Assembly: GCA_009746045.1 (NCBI GenBank)
Contig: RPFO01000027.1
Coordinates: 475,001 to 539,000, forward strand
DNA length: 64,000 bases
Origin: Mesostigma viride
Taxonomy: Eukaryota > Streptophyta > Mesostigmatophyceae > Mesostigmatales > Mesostigmataceae
Direction: 5' to 3'
Part shown: in pieces, positions 11,699 through 22,085 of the stretch
How positions within the stretch are numbered: position 1 is the stretch's first letter
Layout of the letters: each line of letters opens with the position of its first letter
Position numbers and translations under genes: made by a program
Notes under the pieces: generated by a model
The model's input: the letters and a program-made list of their open reading frames with translations, nothing else
Told to the model about the DNA's origin: nothing
Databases searched by the model: none

Positions 11699-12640
11699 TC
11701 ACCGTCCTTACTTATGGGGCCGAGGCGTGGACCCTCACAGCCGACCTTGTGAAGAAGCTGGTCGGCGCGGTCACCAACATGCTCCATTTTCTGTGTGGGC
11801 TATGCCGCACACGTCCGCAGGGAAGATTTGTACCTCGGCATGCCCCTTATCTCCACCACCATCAAGCAGCGTAGATTGCAGCTCGTAGGGCACTTAGCTC
11901 GATCACACCAACCAGGTAGACTCGCATGGACTGCCATGCAGAACAAGAGGCGATGGCAGACAATAGCCCAGGCCCACGAGCCCGCCCCTGTGGGCAAACC
12001 CCCGCGGGAGGGTCCCCCCAGGAAAAAGAGACGCTTTACTGCGTAGAGTAGTTAGGGTTTTGTAGCTTAGATAGATTAGCGTTAGTACTCGTTTTTCGCG
12101 GTTCAGTCACCACCCACCCCCACCCGCCCAGGGAATAAGTGCTACATGATCTCCCAACGGAGTCATGTTATAATTTAATTTTTTTAATTTAACCAGGTAG
12201 ACACTTCCCGCGGCCCCCCCGCTGGACTGCGGCCTGCCCAGCCGGGCAGGCACCTCCTCACGTGGGACGGGCCCGAGAACGCTAGACGCCGCAGGGCCCG
12301 CACTTTCAAGGAACAGCTCAAAGAAGACATGGGGGGCTTAGGCCTCTCCGTGATTTGGAACAAGATGATAGACAAGGCCAAGTGGGCTCAGGTCGTAGAA
12401 GACAACAACCCCCCACCCGTGGGGAAGCCGCGCGTCTGCAAGCGCGGTAAGCATGCTAGGCAAGCCCCCTAGGGCCTGGCCCCCTCTAGATAGATTAGAC
12501 CGATAGCATTGTGTGTATTAGTCTTAGATTAATAGTCCGGTAGGATTGTGTGTGCTTCCATCCATCCATCCATCCATCAGGGTTAATACTCCGTGACTCC
12601 CCCATGGGAGCACGAGTTTATAATTAATTAATTAATGGTT
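11699..12640 (+). mobile_element. LINE A copy A1 (APE-type LINE, 5'-truncated)
   Basis: The 3' end of LINE ORF2 on the plus strand. It reads LTYGAEAWTLTADLV at the start, shifts frame near 11790, continues through RLQLVGHLAR, is interrupted by the D insert (11922-12190), then resumes at QVDTSRGPPAGL and runs to a stop near 12470. The 3' UTR ends in (TTAA)n at about 12620-12636. The same protein is encoded on the minus strand by A3. It includes no RT catalytic box and cannot move itself. Confidence 0.85.
11922..12190 (+). mobile_element. LINE D 3' fragment inserted in A1
   Basis: 269 bp flanked by a 12-bp duplication AACCAGGTAGAC (11910-11921 and 12191-12202). It encodes a short LINE C-terminus ending in KKRRFTA plus a 3' UTR with a T-rich tail. 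Its WQTIAQAHEPAPVGKPP stretch resembles the equivalent part of LINE A (PPPVGKPRVCKRG), so it is a related APE-type family. The duplication shows that the sequence on both sides belongs to one A1 copy. Confidence 0.8.
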
Positions 12641-12968
12641 TTTAATACATTCTGAGCTACTTCCTGCAAGTGGAGGGTGTAAACTGCACCTGCTCGAGGT
12701 GCACAAGGTGCACCTGCACCACCATGATGTATCATACCAAAAACGGCGTGGCATGGGGTGGAAGATGATCATGGGGAAGCAATGGCTAGAGCGTGGCTTC
12801 TCAGCAGAGAGTGGCTCTCTGCATGGGCAAAACTTGGCTAACTCATAGCGGATGCAGTAAGGCTGCCCCATGGTCCAGAGCCCACAGATAGGCTTGGAAC
12901 AACACATTTAGAGGCGCCGGTTTGGGAGAATATAAAGGCCTCTCCCGGAGCCTGAGGGTTTTTAGGGG
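12641..12968. other. Spacer, no gene recognised
   Basis: It contains GGTGCAC-rich inverted repeats near 12690-12720 (AGGTGCACAAGGTGCACCT) that could fold into a hairpin. A 91-codon minus frame (12632-12907) has no recognisable domain. Confidence 0.5.
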
Positions 12969-12970
12969 CA

Positions 12971-13455
12971 TTAATTAATTAATTAATTTACACGTAACTG
13001 CGTCACGTGAGCATAAGTCCTCAGTGGAAAGGAAATGAGATGGAATGGATGGCGCTAGCTATCTAGTTTCTAGTTACAGGGTTGTGGGCACCACGGCCCG
13101 AATCGCTATGACTGCCAAACTTGGTCACACACGGAGCCCCCACTGACTTCTTGGGGGTGGTATCCTTCATGACTACCTGCCACCTATCCTTGCGAGTCAT
13201 CTGCCTCCATATCACAGACATACCAGGAGGCTGGCTAGGCGTGAGCCCGTCCCGTCGAGGGTAACACATGTCCATGCCTAGCCTATCACGAAAGGTATCC
13301 GGGTGGCGTCCCGGCCGCGCTCGGCCCGGGGCACGCCATGTGAGGACGAAACGCCCGGGCTGTGCGGGCTTGGTGCCTGCTCGGCTATCCGAAGTGTCCA
13401 CCTGATCTGTGCGGGCCAGGTGCCCAGCTAGGCCGAGGCGCCTGTGTCTAAGAAT
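12971..13455 (-). pseudogene. LINE A-related copy A2, diverged 3' end
   Basis: On the minus strand the frame reads RRLGLAGHLARTDQVDTSDS, then AQPGRFVLTWRAPGRARPGR, and on to SVIWRQM. Block by block this is the C-terminal tail of LINE A (compare VGHLARTNQVDTSRGPPAG and AQPGRHLLTWDGPANARRR) but clearly diverged. It starts abruptly near 13455 (5' truncation) and ends at a (TTAA)n tail at 12971-12988. It is an older or sister subfamily member. Confidence 0.75.
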
Positions 13456-13568
13456 GTGTGAAACTTAGGGGCACTAGGAAACTTAGGGGCACTTTAGGGG
13501 CATACCCAGGGTTAACCCACAACCCACAACCCAAAGCCTCACATGAGTGGTGCAATTATGGTTCAGAT
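13456..13568. repeat. Short direct repeats between LINE copies
   Basis: GAAACTTAGGGGCACT occurs in tandem near 13460-13500 with a third partial unit, followed by ACCCACAACCC units. This is a junction between two LINE insertions. Confidence 0.6.
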
Positions 13569-13820
13569 ATTAATTAATTAATTAATTAAACTCGTGCTCC
13601 CGTTGGGGAGTCACGGAGTATTAACCCCAATGGATGGATGGATGGAGGCACACAATCCTACCGGTCTATCTAAACTAATACACACACAATTATATTGATC
13701 TAATCAATCTAGGGGGGGCAGCCCCTAGGGGGCTGACCTGGCATGCTTGCCGCGCTTACAGACACGCGGCTTCCCCACGGGTGGGGGGTTGTTGTCTTCT
13801 ACGACCTGAGCCCATTTGGC

Positions 13821-14552
13821 CTAATTGTCCATCATCTTGTTCCAAATCACTGAGGGGCCTAAGCCCCCCATGTCTTCCCTGAGCTGGTCCCGGAAAGTGC
13901 GGGCCCTGCGGCGTCTAGCGTTCGCGGGCCCGTCCCACGTGAGGAGGTGCCTGCCCGGCTGGGCAGGTCGCAGTCCCGCGGGGGGGCCGCGGGAAGTGTC
14001 AACCTGGTTGGTACGAGCCAAGTGCCCTACAAGCTGCAATCTACGCTGCTTGATGGTGCTGGAGATAAGGGGCATGCCGAGGTACAAATCTTCCCTGCGG
14101 ACGTGTGCGGCGTAGCCAACACGGAAAATGGAGCGCAGCATGTTGGTGACCGCGCCGTCCAGCTTCTGCACAAGGTCTGCAGTGAGGGTCCACGCCTCAG
14201 CTCCATACGTGAGGGTGGGGAGGACCAGGACCTTAAACAAGTCCTGTTTCTCTAGCTTGGCCAGTGGCTTGCGCCACAAGGCCCTTTTTTTTTCTAGGGC
14301 GTGCCAGGCGAGGGAGATGCGGTGTTCTACGTCTGCCTCGCAGCTGGGGAGTAAGCTGCCCAGCAGCTTGACACGGTCCCAGTACTGGACGCGAGAGCCA
14401 TCAAGAAGGAAGAGGTCTGGCGGGGACCGGGTGAGCCCTACCGCCAGGGCCTCGGTCTTCTTGCTGACCTCCAGCCCGACCACGCGAGCTTCGATAGCCA
14501 GGCAGTCGAGCCATATCTGTACATGTGCCGTGTCCTCAAAGAGGGTGGTGTC
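13821..14552 (-). pseudogene. LINE A ORF2, C-terminal part
   Basis: Starts in the second half of the YADD box (ADDTTLFEDTAHVQIW) and continues through the thumb and the YGAEAWTLTADL and RLQLVGHLAR blocks to SVIWNKMMDN and a TAG. A1 reads through at that position for about 35 more codons (AKWAQVVEDNN onward), so the stop is secondary. This half is not expressed as RT because B1 separates it from the fingers and palm. Confidence 0.85.
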
Positions 14553-14565
14553 GTCAGCATATATA

Positions 14566-15169
14566 TTATAAAAATATAATTACTTACAGCAGAGTGAAAT
14601 CACTCAAACCAAAGCAAACGCCCAGCTATAAACCTATATACAGAGCCATGTCAAAGCTCTATACTACGATAAGACCAATGGAAACGCCTAACGGGAGGAA
14701 CCTAATAGCCCTGCTGCACCGCAAAATCAGCCCGCGTACGGCGGAGCATGATGTCAGCCATGGCCCGAGTCAGCGCCACCGACAAGCGCTGACGCCAATA
14801 TGACGTCCAGGTCCGCGCCGACCATGGGGCCCGCTGGCCCTCCAGGTCCAGCCGGTCCTCCCGGAGCCGGCAACACTCCTTGAAGAAGGCGGAGGTCAGG
14901 GGCCCCATGGCCCCAAACTCCTCCAGGACAAAGGGCACCACACGATGGTGCCCGACGTCGCCGTAGGCCAGGAGCTTGGCCCGCTCCGCCCGGTCCGCCG
15001 TGTAACCTGCCGTGAGGGAGGCCCCAGCCACGTGGCTAAGAGCCAAGGGCCGCGCCACCGAAACGTCAATAAGCAGATGCCGGCCACCCCCCTCAAAGTC
15101 CAGCACCACGATGTCAGGCCGGTGGTTGGGGGAATAGAAGGCAGCGCCATCCGCATCCTCGGACCGGAT
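14566..15169 (-). mobile_element. RLE-type LINE fragment B1, inserted in the RT box of A3
   Basis: 604 bp on the minus strand, flanked by GTCAGCATATATA (14553-14565 and 15170-15182). It begins inside the C-terminal restriction-like endonuclease (IRSEDADGAAFYSPNHRPDI, then a GGxxHLLIDVSVARPL core). It continues to the family's C-terminus (TRADFAVQQGY) and the 3' UTR shared with copies at 49.6-60.0 kb. It is 5'-truncated. The apparent continuous 861-codon frame from 17287 to 14702 is a chance in-frame fusion of LINE A RT with this insert. Confidence 0.9.
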
Positions 15170-15182
15170 GTCAGCATATATA

Positions 15183-17886
15183 AGCTCCGCTAGCCTGATG
15201 CTCGTGTTGGCCCCGCCGTGCCGATAATCGTTGTCAACCTGCACCCCCGGTTCCCTGCCCACCGCGCGAGCAAACCGCTTGTGCGCCTGGATCATTACGT
15301 ATTCTACCACGATAATGAACAGGTATGGCGAGAGCACGCAGCCCTGCCATACACCCTTTTGTAGAGGGCATGGTGGCGTGGACCCGTAAGAAGTGCGCAC
15401 CGAGGTGGTGGACCCTTCATACAGGTGACGAATGACAGCAATAAGGGGGAGGGGAATCCGGAACAGTGCGAGTATGTCCCAAAGCGCAGACCAAAATACC
15501 GAATCGAAAGCTTTGATGAAGTCCACCAGCACAAGGTGCAGGGGGGACTCACCAGGTTGCAGGCGATGGAGCTCTTCCACGAGGCGGCGAGTAGTGAAAA
15601 GCGCTTGTACAGTGTTGCGGCCAGGACGGAATCCGAACTGAGTCTCGCTGAGGTGACCGTCCAGGGCAGTTCGCAGGCGGTTCAGGATGAGCCGCATCAG
15701 AAGCTTAAGGGGTGCACTTTGGATGCACACCCCCCTGTAGTTGCCGGGGTCGGCTGGCGACCCTTTGTGTTTGTACAGCATGGTCCCAAAGCTATGCTGC
15801 CAAACCGCTGGGGGCAGTTGCGATGGCAGCAGGAGGCGGTTGCAGATGTCCCGGAAGAGCAGCATAACACCAGTGTCCTCGAACTCGGCGGCGAGTTTCA
15901 CGACCGCGGCCGGAATCTCGTCTGAGCCGGTGGCAGCATCGTAGCGCAGGCGCTGGACCGCCTCCGTGACCTCGTGAGAGGTGAAAGGGGGCATGTCCGA
16001 CGGGTCGGCTAGCGGGCCGGTCAGCGGGGGGACTAGGTAGTCCGCCGCGGACGAGGGCGGAGCCGGGGGCCCAGCCGGGCCGCCGGCCAGGGCGGCCTGG
16101 CGGGCGGCGGCGGCGGGCGGTAGGGGCGGGGGCGGCGCAGCCGTCCCCAGGACGGCTGCAGTGGCCGCAGCCCAGGTGCGGAGCCGCTTGGCCGGCGCCC
16201 CGGGTACGTCGTGGCGGTGGGGCCGGCCGAGGCCGTCCGGGTGCCCAAGTCGCTTGTACCAGAACCAGGCCCCCTTGCCGTCATTCTTCTGCTGACAATC
16301 GCGCAGGTCCTTGACCATCTGCTTGGCGTCGGCCTCCTCGGCTTGCATGTAGGCGGCCCGCAGGGCAGCCTGCAGGCGGGCCTTGGCGGTCGGGTCCCGA
16401 TTGCGGCGGAGCATCTGCCGGGCGGTGACGACCGTCGGTGCTTGGCGGTGGACCGCGAGTGGTCGGCGCGGGGGCAGTGACGGCAGGACTCGGGTGGCCA
16501 GGCGATACTTGGCAGTGATGCCCCGGAGGACCACCGAACAATCTCCTGGAGGCGGGATGGCGTGCAGCTGCTGGCGGCTGCCCCCTGCGTCAAAGGCTGC
16601 CAGGAATTTATCCCGGCACGTCATAGCGGCCTGCTCCGCTGCTGACATCCTGTCAGCGTCCTTCAGGACGCGCCGGAGCACCTTGAGGTCAGGCTGAGAC
16701 GCCAGTTGTCGCGACGGTTTCACGCCGGGGAACCGCAGCCTGATGCGTGCGAGCACCAGGCGGTGGTCGGAATCCACCGTGCTGACACAATCCTGTAGCA
16801 CGCGAGCATCCACAACGGAGGGGCGCTGGGACCGACGTACGCAAACGTAATCGAGACACACCACCCGATCCGACGGACCAAAGAAGGTGGCCAGCTGGCG
16901 GGCGGGGCGGTCAAAAGATGCGTTGCACGCGACCAGTGCCGATTCTGCCAACAAATCCACAAAGAGATCCGTGTTACCGTTGGCCTCCGTGGCTGGAGGG
17001 GCGTACTGTGCGCCACCAGTGCCGACGGGCAGTGTAGCGTTGGCATCGAGCAGCATGACCAGGAAGTGCCGAGCAGGGATGCTGGCCTCCGCTTCCTTGA
17101 GCTCGCGGAAGAAGGCGGCCCGTGCCGCATGATCTCGACCCGCATGTGGCGCATAGCCCACAACCACTGTGAGAGTGTGGTGGGAATGTCCCTCGGTGGC
17201 GGCAAAAGTGGCCACGAGCACACGGGGAGATCGCAGCGCGATGGTCTTGAGGTGAGCTGATGCTGCCGGTGAGCACAGGAGGCCCACGCCGCCTAGTGGC
17301 CTGGCGCTGCGCCCCCACCGTAGTGAAAGCGCCAGCCAGCGCGGAGGTCATCTGCCATGAGCCCGTTGACCGCCTGCTGTGGGTCGATTGTGCGTCGATG
17401 CTCCTGGACCCCAAGGATGCCGATCTTGTGGTCGACGCAGAGGGCGATCAGCTCGTCGACGCGTTGGCGGGCTGGGGTAGTGCCGCTGGTAGCAGGATCT
17501 GCAGGGAGGGTACGAACGTCACGTAAAGGTACCAATATACGTTTAGTAAAGGTACCAATGCCTAGAATGGGGCGTTGCCCTATTAGCGGGGGGGTGGGGG
17601 TGGAGGTGGGGGTGGAGAAGGGTAGTGCTGGGGGTGGGGGTGGGGGTGGAGGGGGTGGTGGAGAGGGGGGGTGGCGATTGGGGTTAATACTTGTCAACGC
17701 ATGGAGTCTTTCTTTCAGGCCGGATATGCGTCCTCTCCGTCCTGGCTGGGGTCGCCGGCGTGTCGACTGCGCCTCATCTCGCTCAAGTCGGGCGAGGAGG
17801 CGAGTGAGGCTGGAAAATTGGCGGGAAGGTTGACCGTGGCGTGCCTGGCGACCTTGCATCCCGATCATGCTCGCACGGTGCGACAT
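15183..17886 (-). pseudogene. LINE A ORF2, APE endonuclease and RT palm
   Basis: From 17886 the frame has a long proline tract (the C/G-rich DNA near 17576-17670), then an APE N-terminus with GVQEHR carrying the catalytic Glu. A one-base shift near 17290 moves the rest of APE to the next frame: VGYAPHAG, LLDANA and TVDSDHRLV with the Asp-His pair. RT follows with FGFRPGRNT, VDFIKAFDSV and GVWQGCVLSPYLF, then ELIYAD at the B1 insertion. APE nicks target DNA and RT copies the LINE RNA at the nick. In-frame homology with A1 and A2 supports one family; the clade is not assigned. Confidence 0.85.
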
Positions 17887-17961
17887 GGAGATTTCTGGCC
17901 TGCGCTGGTTGTCTCTTTGATGGAAAGGGGCCTGTTTATTAATAAAGGCTGTGCCCGAAGC

Positions 17962-19332
17962 CTATGGTACCGCGAGGCCGCGAGGGTGTGCCCTTACCGG
18001 GCGCGCTCCTCGCCGGGGACTTGCGTTGACGACGATGCTGCAGGGGCCGGCTGATGGTTCGCCTTGTGCTTCTTGTTGGGGGGAACCACGGCCGGTCGTG
18101 CGAGCCCCGTTGATGAAGAGAGTTGGCTCATTCCTGACGGGACGGACAAAGACGCGCCCCCCCCGCCGCTTGGCTGCTGCGGCTTCCTCGGTAGCGAGCT
18201 GCCAGGGCATTGTTGATGCGGAGCTGCTCCGGTGAGAGCAGGTCGTCGATGCTGGGGTTGCCCCTGCCGCCCAGGCGATTGCGGGCTTGTACCGGACTTT
18301 CACCTTGCTGGCCACACTCGTGAAGGTCACGCGGATGGGGCCAGGCTGGCCTGCCATCCATGCGGCCGACTGAATGTGAATGCGTTCGTTGCCCAGGTGA
18401 AGCAGCCGAGTGATGAGCTCCCGGTGCAGCCGAGTGGCGAGCATGATGTCCGTCTCCTGGGGGCCCTCCACCGGGAAGAAACGCACCACTATACTGCGTG
18501 AGCGGTGATCGTCCTCCATCGCGGTCTTGTGGGCCGCTGCCCCCCTCCTGGCGGCGTCGGCCATCATGGTAGCAATGTCCGCCTGCTTCACCATTGCTGC
18601 ATAGCTGGGAAGCGGTTGGGCTGCAGGCTGGGGCGGGGTGGTCATGGCTGCCTTCACCTCGGCCATACTGGCGCGCAGGGCGGAGGTGTCCCTGAGCAGG
18701 GTAGACGACAGTGTGTCGAGCTGCACGGCCATGGCTGCGACTGTCTGGTTGAGCTGTTGCAGGTCTGCTTCCGGGGAGGCACGAGGAGTGCTGGCGGGGC
18801 CTTGCGGGGCGTCTTTGTAGGCGGCGATGAGTGCCCGGAGGCTTGGGGCCTGCGCGTGGCTCAAGAATACAGAAAGTCGAAGCTGTGACGCGTCCATGTC
18901 GTCTATGTCTTCTATGCTGAAAGTGTCGCCTGGCATGTTAGGAGCGTAGAGCTCGAGGCCCTGGTCCGCCATGTAGCACAGGACGGCCCTCGCCTCCTCT
19001 GCGGAGAGCTCAAAGAACGCGTGCTCCGGCACATCCTGGTTTGGCATGAAAGACTCAGGGTGAAATGCGTCTTTGTCTATAGCATCGTCGATAGTGTCGT
19101 CTCCATTGACGACACCGCTGGGAGGGGCGGCCGGTGGCGGGGGAACCTGGCTTTCCATCTCGTCGGCAGGTCCAACGCAGTGCCGCTTTGCCGGTGCGAT
19201 ATTTTCCGCAGTGCCCTCCTGGGGCTGCGTCTCGAGGGCCGCTGCATCGACGATCAGCTGCGAGATGGTATTGGGAGCATATTCTTCCCCAGCGGCGGGG
19301 GGAGAAGAGGAGGCTGACTGAGTTTCCGCCAT
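17962..19332 (-). pseudogene. LINE A ORF1 (RNA-binding, RRM-like)
   Basis: A 456-codon frame starting MAETQSASSS. The middle has an alanine- and glutamine-rich helical region (LNQTVAAMAVQLDTLSSTLL), then a basic segment and an RRM-like stretch (RSIVVRFFPVEGP... to VRVTF-like strands). Downstream, a better ORF1 match (SIDDLLSPEQLRINNALAAR) lies in another frame at 18128-18361 before the main frame resumes at AKRRGGRVFVRP, so two compensating shifts are likely. The stop TAG at 17962 is in the same frame as ORF2. ORF1 proteins coat LINE RNA. Confidence 0.65.
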
Positions 19333-19420
19333 ATCTCGTAGCCAGAAAATACGATGTCCGCAATGCCGGTTTGCACGGAAGCTGCCGGAATCCGGGGCGA
19401 TAGCTGTATAAAATTATACC

Positions 19421-20099
19421 AACGTGTTCGTCATCAAAAGGCGAGTCTAATGCAACCAACCCGATGAAATTTCCTTGCCGGAATCGAAAGTTATGAGCAT
19501 TCTCGTATATTGCATTTCGTCACCATTTTCGTCCATATATTAGGAGTGTCTAACAGCTGACTAGGCATGTGCCTTCATGGACACATGACAAACAGAAATT
19601 TAAATCCCCGGTCCTCTCATCCAACCCGCGTAGATTACATGGCATGCATTAAACTGGACAAAAAGCCCACGTATTATGACACCTGTGATTAGGTACAGTT
19701 TTATAACAAAGCTGCAGAGGCCTACAATGGACACTCAAGCCAACCGCCATCAACCAACAACGATGAAGTGCGAGTGGAATCTACTTTATACAAAGCAATC
19801 ACAAACATCTCCCCCCAAAATTTAAAAGGTGTACCACCAAGTTATTACATGTCACTATGACAAGGTGTTTAATAAGATGCATGAGATGAGCAAGCACGGA
19901 GCCCCCATGCAACTTCACGCGAACAAGTTTCCCCAACCTCCATGTGGGGACGGAAATACCTTCACAGCGCGGCAAGGTATAAGCAGCGAGGTATAAGCAA
20001 TGGGGCGGGAGCAAAATAACGCCACCGTCCGGGAAAAGGATGGCGGGGAAAGAGGGAGGCAGGGGAATTCCTTTTTCATTAATTTTCCCGCAAAAAGGG
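19421..20099. other. Spacer, nothing recognised
   Basis: AT-rich, no convincing ORF, no known element boundary. Confidence 0.4.
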
Positions 20100-22085
20100 T
20101 CCTTTTTTAATGAAAAAAAAATAAATCAAATCATAAACACTTCAAATGTTGCCATACCATATATTCCCAAATACTAGAGAGGGGGGGACATGCAGCCCCA
20201 AAATTTCAGGTCATTCTGACCACCACAGCTCCAGTTATTAACGTTCTTAGCTTGCCACCTGTGACGAAGCTAAGGGAGGTTTTAGCTAGTATTTAACCAC
20301 ACTATCAACCCTTTATCCATCCAAGCCAAGTGAAAACTGGCCAAACCACATGCTACCATCCTCTGCACATATGGCACCTCCTTTGTTCAAGGTTTGACGC
20401 CATTCTGACAAAAACTGCCCAGGTTACAGCCATTCCAAGACGGCCACCCACGAAGACGCTACAAGGAGGTTTTAGTTACCATTTGTCCACATTAGCATCT
20501 CATTCTTCATCAAAGACCTCTGCAAACTGACCAAGGCACAAATAATTAACTCTTGCACGCTGACAACGACACATGCTCAAGGTTGGGGGTCATTGTGACA
20601 AGAACTGCTCAAGTTGATGGGTTTCATATATGACCACCTGACGAGGCGCTAAGGACCACTCAGTAAGCAGGTACACACAATGACACTTCATATGGCACCC
20701 AACATGCACCAAAACCATGCTGAATATGATTAGAAAGTACAAAGGGGTGGCAATGCACCTCATATGCCTTCACCGCCCCTCGAGCATGGCCAGCCTTGTA
20801 ACTACATATGTGCACAGCAATAACGATGGTAGCACTAACATGCCTAACCAGCATTTTCTATGTTTCTCCCAGGTTAGAGTGGAAGGTTGATGCCAACGAA
20901 GCTAATCAACACAACAACACCTCCTAAACTGCCCTTAACCCGACATGGGCAACAAACAGGGACTATGGAGGGCAAGGAACCAAGTAGGATCATGGTATGC
21001 ATAGCTTGCATGCAGTCAACCATGTCAACCAATGATGGTTGGCTCAGCACATTGTAGTCTTGTCACATCATCATAACAAGGGAAAGCTCAAATAAACCAA
21101 TAGTGGCAGCCATCTACATGCAGTCACACAAATGCAATATCTCCAACATGGTCATCACAATAAACATCCTTCCCTGAACGATAAAAAGTAAAGAAACCAC
21201 TGCCGGCCGTTCAGCTTCTGAGCGCTGTGATGCTGCTGCGAAGAAAGGGTGCGTCACTCTCACACAACAAGAAGCTTCCATACGCACAACATCCTTGCCA
21301 AAACACGTTTTATGAAATCCCTTGAACCTTCCCGACACGACATAGGCTGCGACTGAAGCGTTCCTGACCACAACATCAACGAAAACAGTCTAAAGCTGCC
21401 AGGTATTCGACAACACGACGGCAAGAAACGGCGAGGTAGCTGGCGGAAGCTGCCCAAAAAGAACGCAAAAGACTTCGGACGATGAGTTAATAGAAGAAAG
21501 CACTTATAGCACATAACGTTCGCCACAAATCTATACCTTGCCCTCGTAAATCCCTCGCCCAGGCGCGCAACAACGGCCGTTCTTCCATGGAAGGTCAGAC
21601 ACGCACTGCGCAGGCCTGCATAATAACTTACCGATAATGGCCGAAAACTTGGCAAAAAGCACCCGTTCGGTTTAGAATTCGATGCTACCAAAATTCATGC
21701 CTCCTTCACGGTGATGAACCCCCCAAGAACCTCGAATTTACTGTCGCTATCATGAATTCTATTTCAATTCCCGCGACCAAAAAGTCCAGTTTACCCCCCT
21801 GCCGATGGCATAAAAAAACAAGAGCGATATTGTAAACCAGCTAATTTCCGCAACAAGCCAACATCATTAACTCATCGTCATTAACATTCGAGCATTTGTT
21901 TTGCATTTCGCTCGCCCTATATTGCTAGTTTCGCCTAAACGCAGTCGCCATGGCCACTTCCGCAAAGGGGTGCGCGCACCTTGCACCCAATTTTCACGGT
22001 ACGGACGGTACCGCGAATTTTTTGGCGCGAAAAAATTCGGGGGTGTCCCGTCCCCTTAACACAAACTATTGTCATCACGGGAAAA
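20100..22085. repeat. Dispersed non-coding repeat Q, copy Q1
   Basis: Shares ordered but diverged blocks with 60.0-62.8 kb: ATAAATCAAATCATAAACAC (compare 61063), GGGGGACATGCAGC with TTTCAGGTCA (compare 60210 and 61150), CCAGGCGCGCAA (compare 62183), and a terminal GGCGCGAAAA...GGTGTCCCGTCCCCTT block (22025-22060; compare 62719-62755). No coding capacity was found. It could be a non-autonomous DNA element or a satellite-like repeat. Confidence 0.55.
20205..20680. repeat. Diverged tandem repeat, period about 190 bp
   Basis: Three units each start near a CATTCTGACAAAAACTGCYC motif (about 20210, 20400, 20590), followed by a CCACC...GACGAAG.CGCTA..GGAGGTTTTAG block and a CTGACCAAGGCAC-like block. 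Divergence is high, so the array is old. Confidence 0.55.

Larger units (their letters stand above)
13569..19420 (-). mobile_element. LINE A copy A3, near full length, interrupted
   Basis: A minus-strand non-LTR element with ORF1 (19332-17962), a proline-linker ORF2 with APE endonuclease and RT (17886 to 13821), a 3' UTR, and a (TTAA)n tail at 13569-13589. ORF2 is split by RLE-LINE fragment B1 (14566-15169) flanked by a 13-bp TSD. Without B1 the RT box reads LAELIYADDTTLFED. Other damage: a one-base frameshift near 17290, probable compensating shifts in ORF1, and a premature stop near 13821 where A1 has a sense codon. The exact 5' end is uncertain; nothing element-like was seen beyond about 19420. 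Confidence 0.85.

Noticed and set aside
13455-13510. Telomere-like repeats (TTAGGGG)
   Set aside because: Units are embedded in a 16-bp repeat (GAAACTTAGGGGCACT), not a telomeric array.
14702-17287. An 861-codon frame as a single APE-RT-RLE (Dualen-like) polyprotein
   Set aside because: The RLE part is bracketed by a 13-bp TSD and is a separate insertion (B1); the rest of LINE A's RT continues at 14552.
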